Shown: one piece after another, positions 41,938 through 53,900 of the stretch | Position numbering within the stretch: the stretch's first letter is position 1 | How the letters are laid out: every line of letters starts with the position of its first letter | DNA from: Harmothoe impar | Lineage: Eukaryota > Annelida > Polychaeta > Phyllodocida > Polynoidae | Reading direction: 5' to 3' | Assembly: GCA_947462335.1 (NCBI GenBank) | Contig: OX381719.1 | Coordinates: forward strand, 67,062,808-67,126,807 | DNA: 64,000 nucleotides | The notes under the pieces: model-generated | What the model saw: the letters and a program-made list of their open reading frames with translations, nothing else | Told to the model about the DNA's origin: nothing | Databases searched by the model: none | Program-made: the position numbers and the translations under genes

Positions 41938-44900
41938 GTAGGTGAATGGACAAGGCACTTATATCATCACCCAAATAAAGCTGGTTGGAAAATGTTTTGA
42001 ACCCATGTTTTAACCCTTTTCGCTGATCTATTATAATTAATATGTTGTTCAAATCAGTTATATATAGGAAAACAGGCACACAAGTCTCATAGTGAAATTA
42101 GCAGTAAATGAGCTGTATTTTTCCCATCCTTTATTTAGAGTTTAAAAGCACATCTTCCCAATGTAGATAAAAGGATATTTTTAAGAAAAATTGTTTTCAT
42201 CCTCATAAGGCACCATGGGTGCCTTTATTCCCCAGTATGGATAAAAAAAGAAAAAAGAAGAAAGGCAAACTTACTCAAAGTAAGATAACAGACCATACGT
42301 TTAATAAGGGTGCTACATCCAAACATCCTCTTAGTCAAGCCCATCTTATGGTGAGGACTAACTTGTTAGTACTAGTATTGATCCCCAGGGGGGAGTACCA
42401 GCTTTCCCGCCATGAACCGTGACGTCACTGCAACCTGCTACTTGTTCAAACATGGACATATAAAATTAAAAATTAAATTGGTGCAAGGTTTAGTGAGGTA
42501 CAGGAGGGCTGCCATACAGGCCTGGTCACCCCTTGTGTCTAATGTCTTTGATGTTCAGTCCTAACCTGTACATAGCTGCCACTCGGCGCAATGAGTACAT
42601 GCCGGCCCGTTCTGAAGGAAGTCCAGCTGACTAGTATGTCACTGGGACTCTGCCCGCGCCCTTCTGTAACACAAACAACGGGGCTAACGAGTCGAAACAC
42701 AGGAATTCCTCTAAATGTCTCTGTACTTAGGATACTGTGCACAGGGGTGATCCCAGGGCGAAAGTGATCGGGACCTTGTGGACTTTTTGCCCTTACTAGA
42801 TAGTCTTTGAACTGGAGATGGTCAGTTGTATCCCCTATTCTGAGAAGCTGATGGCTCCTTGTCTCAAGAAATGTCCTGTTGGGTTAACTGCTTAATCCGG
42901 CACTATGTTGCTCTTCCTGAGTGAACCCTGGTGGCTCAATGCTAGACATGTCCATAAAACTCTATTCTAGGCAATGTCCGTGTTCACAAATGTTAACATT
43001 TTCAATCTGTCATTGAGTGAGAAAGACAGCCTCAGAGTCAATTAGAATTCTGTGCACTGCTGCCAGCGTCAGGATGAAAAGTAGGGAAATGTTAGCAGGA
43101 TTGGTAATGCAAACAGAATGCATTGTCCTGGAGGAATAGGAGAGATTTTGAGGAAATATTGTCAAATTAAGCCTGGCCCCTTCGGGGATAAAAAAAAGTA
43201 ACTTTAAAATAAAAAAAAATGAAAAAAAGATTTTACGTGAATTTATTGGTAGAAAGGGTGGATTTAAAAAATGTTTAATTTGAATACTAAAGTAGTAAGT
43301 AGTGTGAAACCTGGAAGCTGGCTTGATTACAAGGACACAGACAGACAAACACACATAATCTCACAGATGAGGCCAAGTTGAGCAAACAAGTACATGCTGT
43401 TGAGCAATAAGCAAGACTTTGTATATATAAGTATTAACAATTTAAATTTCTATCCCAATAATAGGTCAGACAGATGATATTTTTATTATTATATGGTCTA
43501 AAGGAGGTTATTTTTAGAGAAAATCAAGGTCAGAACATTATGAGTGGGTGACAACAGGGGAAATGACAGCTCAAAGTGTAAGATCAGCATGAACATTGTT
43601 ATCATGCCACATTGCCATTTCAGCGTATGCTCTCCCCCCATTAATAGAACCTAAATGATTTATAAATTGATCCCCCTTATCCCCCTGTTTAATGTTCTGT
43701 CCGCTAGTTCTCTCCCTCCCTTCAGTAAAGTTCGTGTATTGAGATTCTAAACCCCCTGATTAATGTGCTGTACCCTTATGTCATGATATCTGGTACCATC
43801 TACCCCTATGTCTCGTGGTTATGTGCCTCTATGTCACATAATCCGGTACCATATACCCCTATGTCACTTGGTCTGGTACCATGTCGCCAAATGTCACATG
43901 ATGGGCCTAAAGAGCCCTATGTCACATGGCACTAGGTACCCCTATGTCTTGCTGTTATGTACCAGGAACCCTCCAGTCATATGGTATAGTTTCACATATC
44001 ATTATGTAACCATGTAGCCATATGTCACGTTGTCAGGTACCAGGTACCTTTTTGTCTATGTTAAATGGTAGGGCACAACTTATATGTCACATGGTGGACC
44101 CCGATGTAGTCCTATGTCACATGGTCTGGTACCATGTACCCCTATGTTAGATATAGTGGACCCTAATGTAACCCTATGGCATGTGGTGTGGTACAATGTA
44201 CCACTATGTCACCTGATCTGGTATCAGGTACCCTTATCTCACGTGACCTGGTACTATGTAGCTGTATGCCACACTACTACACAGTAGACCTCAATGTACA
44301 GCTATGTAACATGGTCTGGTATGTCACATGGTCTGGGACCATGTGCCTCTATGTCACATGGTCTGGTACAATGTGCCCCCGTGTCACATCATTTGGAACA
44401 ATTGAGAATATATGGAGACTATTTGGAACATTTGAGAAGTATTGAAAAGGAAATAATGCTATAATCATCAAAAGCACAGGTATGTGTAAACACATCAGTG
44501 CAGTCATTGACTCTGCAGCCTGCCTCAGGTTCAACGGTGGAGTCTTGGGCTAATGGCTCCTGTCATACTTAAGGTTTAAAGAGCTGTGTCTATATCGTCA
44601 AATCTCTCCATGTTTAAATACGATGTTATTTTTTTTTGGTCATTTTGCAGCCTGCAGTGTCACTGGCACCACCCTGGCCCCAAACAGCCTGTGGCTCAGG
44701 AGAAGCTGTGAGGCAAATCCATTATCCTTGGTTTAAGCACCAAGACGATCCCTCTAGAGTCTAGGTGGTTGTACTTGTTGCACATGCTTGCCTTATTTCA
44801 GGGGGCAATAATGTCAACGCTGTATGGCTTGAAGAACACAATGACACAGGATATCATGTGACCAGTGATTCAAGAGACACCCGGTGCACCCCATCCCCGT

Positions 44901-47900
44901 GGGTGGGGTGCACTGCTCGTTCCCAGAGGCATTAAGGTCCTGAGGGATATTGTATCTGCCAGGAAACCCTGATGATCAGAAGTCAACAGACAGAGGGCCT
45001 AGTGTTATCAAGTTTCTGACCCTGATGGCAAGATTGTCCTCATTTACTCGTTATCCATTTTATCATTTTTGTGACAAGTCTTTGTGACCTAAATAAGAAC
45101 TGTACCGCTAGGGTTGGGAATGTAGTCAAAGTGTTCCTGGAGCCATAATTTATACCTTCAATCAAGTAAACTTGTTTCAACATTTTCAACTCTCTTGATT
45201 TGTCTTTCCTCAGTCCAATACCTTCGTAACTGGAGAGCTTGACCAAGATATATTATTTCAATGTTATGTATTCTAATGTATTGTTTGTAGTTCTAAAAAA
45301 CAGATGCTGTTAACAGACTTTCATTCATTACATTACAGGCCTCTTAAGTCGAGATGTGGCAATCATAGCGTGTTACAGAGACAGAGAGATCCACCTAAAG
45401 ATCTTCATAAACTACATGAACTCATTCCTTCTGTCTCAAAACACCAGTGCCCGAATATATGTCATAGAGCAGGTGAGAACCAGTACTCTCTAAAATAAAG
45501 TGAGTATGAGAAAAAGTGAAAGAAAAATACCCTGTGTAACTGTTGTGAAAGGACAAAAGATAAATTCAACTTCAATTCCAAATTTGATTTAAGTAAATCC
45601 TGGAATATGCTAACGTATGGCACCCAAATGCGGCATTTTTACAGGGCTTTTTGTGTCCATATATTTGAGCCTTGTTTTTTAGATTTCGATATGTGACATA
45701 TGGCACTCACCTGGCCTAATTGTAAAATCGTGCAGAAACCAGTCTACATTCCAAGAAGACCCCAGGGAATTCCCTCTGTGATGTAAATGTATAGACATAT
45801 GTATGGAGTCACTGAAGGGGTCCACAGAGCTGCTGGGACGGTCCCCAGAGCTGCTGGAAGTGTCCCCATGCAACCAATTTTATTACAATACCTTCCCCCC
45901 AACATAAGAAGCTCAAGGGCTCTTAGGGGCCATGCACATGAAGCTAGCTGCTATACCTCCTAGCTAAGCAACAGCTATTATATATCTTTATCTACCTCAC
46001 ACCACAAAATAACCTGGATACAAAGAGATTGTTAAGTTGTTGCCATGTTTGTTGATAATGAATCTTAGGACCATGGAAATGTGTTTTTTAGGGAGATAAA
46101 CAATATGAATAACTGTTGCTATGCAACCAGCTGTCTTACCAACAAACCAGTAGAATCATTGAGTTCCTCGGGTCCAATCTAAGGGTGGTAGGTATGATTA
46201 TAATCAACCTCAGGACCATGAAAATGTGTGTTGCTAGGCAGATAAACAATTAGAACAGTCATTGCTAAGCAACCAGCTTTATTAAGCCAATAGAATCATT
46301 GAATTCCTTGGGCCCAATTCAGGGGGGGGGGTGGCAGTGTTAAAATAGTATTCCAAGCCATGTTTAGGTCATGGGAGATGAAATTCAGATATATCGGTGG
46401 CCATCTTGGAATTTAGCAGCCATATGGATCGTTCACAACTTGTTTTTTCTACACATACCATATCTCAAAAGCCAATTATCAGAGCTTTCCGGTGGTATAT
46501 GGCATACTCAGTCTTTTTTGGTGATGGGTGTTCAGCTAATCAGCCTTTAATGCTGCTGCACTATTAGTGTATATTATGTGGTAAAAGGCCTCCCTGTGGA
46601 GTGTGCCTTTTTTACAAGAGAGGTTGGGGAGGAATTCTACCCTTTAAAAAGGGGACAGTAGGGGGTCCACCCATTTATATTGGAGCAAAAGTGTTTCATC
46701 GATTTTCCATGAAAAGCATGTATGTCAATATAGGTCAAAACAGACCCTTCTAGATAAAGAGTATTGAGGCCAATGCTGTGGTTGAGTTATGTAGAAATTG
46801 AGTTACTTTGCAAAACTAATTAACAATACACTTTTTTCTTTTTGTTTAAACAAATTTTATTCATATACAAATATGTAGTTTGTGAAGTACAGGTTTTCTC
46901 TTTGGTAGTTACTTTTTTTACAGTACCTTAAATTACTAGCAGCAGCATCACCACTGAGAAATTAAAAGTATATCACAATGCTACAATGCATATTTATATT
47001 GATGCATAATGCCATTCCGATGACAATACTGTTTTAATTTTGTGTCTAGCATGTCTATAACCAACAGAATGCAAGATTATTTATAGAAAAAATGCTGAAT
47101 CTATTGGAGGAATTGTCCTATAGAAAAGGACAATTGAATGGAAGCCCTGGTTTTACAAAAGGTGTGACCGCTACGCTGGTGAAAACACATTTATGGTTTT
47201 TAGGGTCGAGTCATTCATTACTAGCTGGGAGGCTTGGTATTTTTTCCCAAAAATAATCTTGACCTCCCACTTTGTTCTTAGAAATGCCCTCATGTCCTAA
47301 AATGGCATGTGCTTGTGGAACCATGCCTGTTCGTGTGTATGTAATTGGACAGTTTTTTATTTTGTTTACCCAACATGCAGGCTTTACCAGTTTTGCCCCT
47401 CCCCCCCCCCCCAGGGCTTGTTTTCAATGTCCCAACTATGGCACAATAAGTGACTTGGCCTTAAACACAGCCCCCTCCCCCAATCATTGAGGAAGGGGGG
47501 GGGGGCTGAATATCCTTAACTTTCCTGCATGGGGAAAAGTGGGTGCAGAGGGGGCTGGGCTCCAGAATCAGAGGTGTGTATATGATGCATCATGCATAAA
47601 ACAGTTACTTAAAGCTGGTTGGAGTAGGCCCCCCTGCCCCCCCTCCCCAAATGAAGATCTGCTTCCTACGCCTCTGCTGCCATATTTGGACAATAGCTGT
47701 CAGTATCCAACCTATTTTCTACTGTCCTATTTTCAGGGTGGAAAAGATCCGTTCAACCGTGCAAAACTGTTCAATGTTGGCTACGTGGAGGCAAAAAAAG
47801 ACCATAATTATACCTGCTTCATATTTCATGACATAGATCTAATACCTCAAAATCCAAAGTTGAAATACCATTGTGGAGAGGAACCCGTTCATTTATCTGC

Positions 47901-50900
47901 CTGTATAGATAAGTTTGATTACAGGTATGCATAATAGCAATCTACCACTACAGGCTTATCCTACAGCAGTAAAACTTCGTTATTACAAACTCATATTTAT
48001 TTCCTTTATCACGAAATACTGCTGCTATAAATTAGTTTATAATTAAGTAAAATCTGAATTTTAGAAGTATATTTCAGGTGAGTGAAGGGACCTCAGTGTC
48101 TTGAACTCCGACCGCTGGTCAGGTGTGTCATCTCCTTCATCTCCCAAACTGGCCTGTCTAGCTCTTGCCCAATGGTGGGCCTCCTCCCCACTCCCACACC
48201 TCCATCACTAACTACTAAATTAGTTTACAACAAATTAGTCTTGCTGGTAATAAGGTGTTTGTAATAACGAAGTTGTACTATATTTAACTTATTTATAGGA
48301 GCAATATCACCACTCACTCAGCTACCACATTGTAGACTAGAACAGTACTAGAGTTTTGGATGGGACAAGCTTTAAGGAAAATAACCGGTAGAAGGGAACA
48401 TCAAACAACACACTGTTTATTTGAATAATGCATTCATTGAGTCTGACAGCCACTTCCTGTCAAATTTCGGCCATTTTGTGTTGGGGCCATATAGGGTTGC
48501 CTAGTCAGACAAAAACACTCAAATAGGGCAAATATTTCAAGATCTCATCTAAACAAGTTTAAACTCTATGATGGATTGGGAAATATGTATTTATCTTGAT
48601 ACCAAGACCTTTTAAGAAGTCCAAATCAGTATTATCTAGCAACAATCTGCAGTTTTTAAGCAGCTGTTGTACCAAAATTAGTGCTTTACATCTCCCAAAA
48701 AATGGCGGCCGATCCTGTAAAAAGTGCCCCCTGCAGCCTTGGGTAAACTTGGTGAATCAATTAGAATTGTCTACAGACAATAGAAAAAACTGATTTGACT
48801 TATCAGTAATAGTCTAAGCCACGTATTCCTGTATAACTGCCCATCTGTGTTCCTTCTCCTGAATAGCATGGACCATAGCCACATCATGTTATTGCAGGCT
48901 TCCCTATCAGAGATATTTCGGAGGTGTTTCAGCTATAACTGAGCAACAACTGAAGAAAGTGAATGGATTTTCCAACAACTACTGGGGATGGGGCGGCGAG
49001 GACGATGACCTCGCAGCAAGGTGCTATGACCTTGTATTTGTCATCACAATTACTGTTGAGGGCTAAGTTATAATTATTTCATTCAAGATACAAAGTGACC
49101 TTATTTTTGTTATTAATGTTGTGATTATTCAGTCCAATCTCTGTTTCTTGTAAGCCATCTCGCATACAGCATGAAATTTACATCTTTGTTAAGTTTTAGT
49201 CCAAATGGGCTAAGATGCAACTTATCTTTATGGTCAAGTCATGAAATATCAACTCTTTCTTTGTAATGGTGATATGTTTTACTCCTATTTTTGTAACAGA
49301 GTTTTGAAGGAAAATTACAAAATAAACCGCCCCCCGGCAAATCTAGCCAGATACATCATGCTAAGATTCACAGGAATACATACCCAAGGTATACACAATC
49401 CCAACAGGTAATTTGAAATACAATCATGTTAATATTCAAATTGAGCTTTCAGAAAAATCCATTCTTGCATCTTAGAAATAAAAGGATTAAGAACTTCAAT
49501 TGCCTTCAAATAGTAAGGTGCATCTTTTCTTAGTACAGCTTTTGTTAGTATATTCATGCCATGAAATAAAGATGGTAAGGTCATATTTCAATTGTTTCTC
49601 CAGCTGTTCTTTGGGTTTTGGTTTGCCGGAGTGTAGCCACATGATGTTGCACAACACTTTCTTGGCAACCCAGTCTTGGAGCTGTGTTACATGAGTAACC
49701 AACTCCTTGTTAGGTATAATACCACACAGTATACCTTTTCTATGTTTCTATACCACCTAGCTCCTACTGCTGCCATAAAGCCAAAGATTATCAGTAGATG
49801 GTAAATATGCGTTATAGTTTTCTACTTTGCTCATCTCAGCCTTTTATTTTTCTCAATCATCCTAACTCATTTTCTATACTATACTCACTACTAATATAGT
49901 GATATGTACAAATGTAGAACATATTGGGTCTCTACCCAAACCTTAGTTCGGAATTTCCAGGCGATGGATTGTAGTTTGTATTGGTGCTAATGAAGGTTCA
50001 GCACTCACATAAAATCATGAAAATGATCTGACCAAGTTAAAAGAAGGTTCTTTTAGTGGTTTTGTTTCTGATGGGCGCTGCCATAAATACTCATGGACTC
50101 CATGACATTACAGGGCAGATTTTGGTGGTCGGGGAGGAGCTGGGTAGGTCTGGAAATGAGCTGGGTAGGCTGGGGAACTACTTCAACTATGAAAAAAATG
50201 GTAACGTTTACTATAGTGCTGGGAATAGTACAGTATACTTTTGTAAACTAATTAAAGTAAACTAAGGAAATAATACTCAAGTTTAGGCCACTTAAAAAAA
50301 TAAAATGTCATCACCGCGCCTGTCACAAAAAATAAGGTTTTGAGGAAAAAAATCTATTTTTTTCTAATTTTTGATGAAAAACATGATAAGAATAGAAAAA
50401 TATTGTTATACCTTATACTGATAGTAATGCATTAGAATAGAAATAACTTACATGCTCAACTCTTTCAAAGATCAATAAATTCTTTGAATTCTGGTCAACA
50501 AAAACATATATCATCCTAGATACATTTGAACCCACAAATTAAAAAAAAAGAAAAAAAAAAAAGTGTACCCCAAAACTTTTCAATCCTCGGTGATGAGGAA
50601 CACCTTTTTATGATTGGCCTTAATACTACAGTGTCAAGGTATGCATAGATACTATAGTTTAAATAGTAGAAATACTAAAGTTTAACATAATGTCAAGGTG
50701 TGCAGGAAATACTATAACATACACTATATACTGTAGATCAGTAAACTATAGTCAATTGTAGTATTTAGAAAGTGTTCATTTTATTTTTCTAACAAACAAG
50801 GAGGTGCTGGATTTTCATGTGGAGGCGCTTTGAAGCGAATTCATGTTTTTTCCCTTTTACAAGCCTCCATTTACATACATGTACATGTAGATCCTTGTCC

Positions 50901-53900
50901 AAATGATCCTTGTGATGAGTCTATAAATATTGTAGTAGCTGATTATTTTTAGTTCTAATTTTCCCTCTACCTCTCACTGTTGTAACAGAAGAGGAGGTAG
51001 AGAGAGGTACTTTGGTCTGCAGATTCTTGCAGTAGCCAGTGGAACTTTTATTTCCACTTTTGTGTGGAATTGGGGATAGCTCTTCTTCTTTCATACATAT
51101 TTATACATTAGTAATACCAGCTGCATGTCAAATCTGACACTTAGATATTTGCACCTCTGTGCATGTCCCATATTTGGGTGAGAATTTTGAAAATGTCACT
51201 TTTGGGTGTTTTTCACCTTCAAACAGCTCTGCAATAAAAATGCCTGCACCAATCCAGTTATTTTTGTTTTCATATAACAGGGACCAGTCCAAGCTTTCAA
51301 AAAAATGTAAAATCTTGGATGTAGATATTTCTCTATTTATGACCCATGAAAGGGCTAAAATACCCCCAAATTGTGCGTTCAGCTTATAGTTACATTTTTC
51401 ATAACTCCCCCACATCAACAGAAATAGACACAACCATTCCTAATCATGGTTCTCTATTAGTTATATATGTTGTCCAACAGAATCAGTTTTCTTTTTGAGA
51501 TATCTGGCCTAGGTTTTTCCCTATAGCCTTTTGTACCTGAAATGGCCCTCATGTAACTGCCAACACTTTTACTTTCGGAGCATCCAGTGGCCTACCAGTA
51601 AGGGGCTCCTAATGTGGATTTTACATTCAAAAGTGGGGGGCTAATGCATATTAACACTGGTGAAAAATGTGTGAGGCTACACCGATATTTAACTTTTCCA
51701 GGCCCTAAAGAGTAATTTTGGAATATAATAAAAGTGGCGGCAGTTACGGAAAGTTTCCTCTATAAATCTAGAAATACCCCATGCCTATCATTTCTAAGAC
51801 ATGTATAACCATGAGAGGTATATGTTCATTCAATCTGGACAGGATTTGCAGCCTAATCCCTTGCTCTTGAGTGATGGGACAAGGGGGTGCAACATTCACG
51901 TAACTGCCGAAACTTTTACGTAACTGCCAACACTTTTACTCTGGTCTATTGTAATACCTTTCCTGATGCTGTAATATTGTGCATCTTCTGGAAATCTCAA
52001 ACCAACTTTGGGAAATGGACATTACTACATAATATAGTGTGATTTTGAAGCAGTTCGGCATGTTTTAGTTTACTATAAGGGTTGTTAAAGGGTGTCTCAG
52101 AGAGAAAATGAACAAAATGTCAACAGAAATCCCTGTTGAGGCCCTAATTATCATCTTAATTGTGTTTTCTGTGGTTTATACTATGCCTACACATCCCCTT
52201 CAATATTTTAGTATGCTATACTTATGAGAAGAACGTTCATGTGATAAATACAGCAGAAAAAGGTCATTCAGATAGTTAAAGTGTCGGCAGTTACGCAGAA
52301 ATGTATTTATTGCCATACACACCTTAATATCAATTTTCTCTACACAGCATGATGAAGGGCTATGTGCTCTAATAGCTCGAACAAATAGTATATAAATTCT
52401 GCTGATTTTTCAATTTGTCAGGGTTGACTAAGAATCCGTAACTACCGACACTTTTATTATATTTTGTAAAATATACTACTTTCACTCAGTCAATCATCTC
52501 CATATCTTAACAGAGAATGCCCCTATGGGACTTCTACCATCCCAAATAGTCATTTTGCCCAAAGTGCATGACTAATTTTTCCCCCCTAAAAGTGACTGGC
52601 CTTACATTTTTACCCAATATAACATACAAGATAGTGGAAGGTGTTTTAGATATGTAACAGAGGTTATGCCATGTGATAACCAATGCCGTAACTGCAGACA
52701 CTTTTACTCTAAAAATAAGCTGGCTTTACGAGCTCACCATGCCAAGAGAGGTATCTTTTTATGTTAAACGATTCTTGCTATTGGAAGTACACATGTTGAA
52801 GATTACACAAAGTGATTTTGATTGCAAAAAGGACCGTTCTGAGAAAATTAGACTAATGTTGGTGATTTAGTGGAAATATTTCATCATTTCAATATTTCGC
52901 AAAGTTTGCTGAGGTGTCTATTAGATATAAAAACCTTGTTGTAATAGTTGTGGGCGTAACTGCCGACACTTTTACTCCACAATGTGTTCGACAGACAATA
53001 AAAACTGCACCCCTGGGAGTTAAAGCATGCAATTATTGTTTTCAGACACCTAAGATATATGTCTTTTAATGTAATAAATTTGTGTAAAGATGAATTGAGT
53101 TTTTTGATTTTTCATTGTTTTTCACTTTTGGCCCCAGAAAGCGACATTTTTCAAAATTCTGGCCCACATGATAGATTCCTTGGAATCTATCATGTGGTGC
53201 CAAATCTAGTTCAAGAAAAGGGCAGATAATGCAATCTGCTAATACTCTGTGTGATTAGAGATGCTACTTTAGCTAGCTACCTGGCACTTCTCAAGTAATA
53301 GGTGAGAAAGCCAGCACACAAACACTAACACAGACAAATGACTAACCCCTACAAATTTATTCATATATATTTAAGATTTGGACAATTGAAGAACGCAGCA
53401 GCTAAAATGGCTGAGGACGGCTTAAGTAATTTAGATTATGAGTTAAAAAACAAAGTTAAATACAACACTTACATCTGGATATTAGCAGACCTTAAATACA
53501 ATGGTGAGTAACTAAAGGGCTTCATTATATTAGTAAATGAGGTATTCCTGATCTTAGAGTTATATGAAAAATTGCTCTTGTATGGTAGTACTTTAAAGGC
53601 CCAACACAGCAAAGCAGTGGGAACAGTGACTTAATGACTTTCCTAGGCTGTTCTAAGATGCATCTGTTTATACATTTTGCATTACAATTTAATGGGAAAG
53701 GCTTGTTTGTACGATGCAGGAGATCAAGCTTATCTGACCAGATTTCCTTTGCAGGTAAATTAACTACACCACATGGGAGAATTACAACACATAAAACGGG
53801 ATCAATTCAAAGGTAATGTTATGACTATCTAGGGTAGCCTAAAATTTAAAATTTACTCCAATCCATATTGTTTATATATTGCAAATTCAGCTTCACAATG

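Larger units (their letters stand above)
49408..53375 (+). other. GT7 intron 7 (4 kb)
   Basis: No gene was recognised. It contains the dispersed CCGACACTTTTACT motif series at 51,553-52,976 and a perfect-arm palindrome at 53,164-53,197. A-rich runs occur at ~50,540-50,565. Confidence 0.6.

Noticed and set aside
42234..42350. Possible extra GT7 exon (ATGGATAAAAAAAG..., Lys-rich) with acceptor and GTGAGG donor
   Set aside because: Its end phase (0) does not fit exon 2 or exon 3, and the peptide is low-complexity. It could only be an alternative 5' exon.
43010..43354. 114-residue minus-strand hydrophobic ORF in GT7 intron 1
   Set aside because: Composition follows A/T runs; there are no homologous motifs and no splice context.
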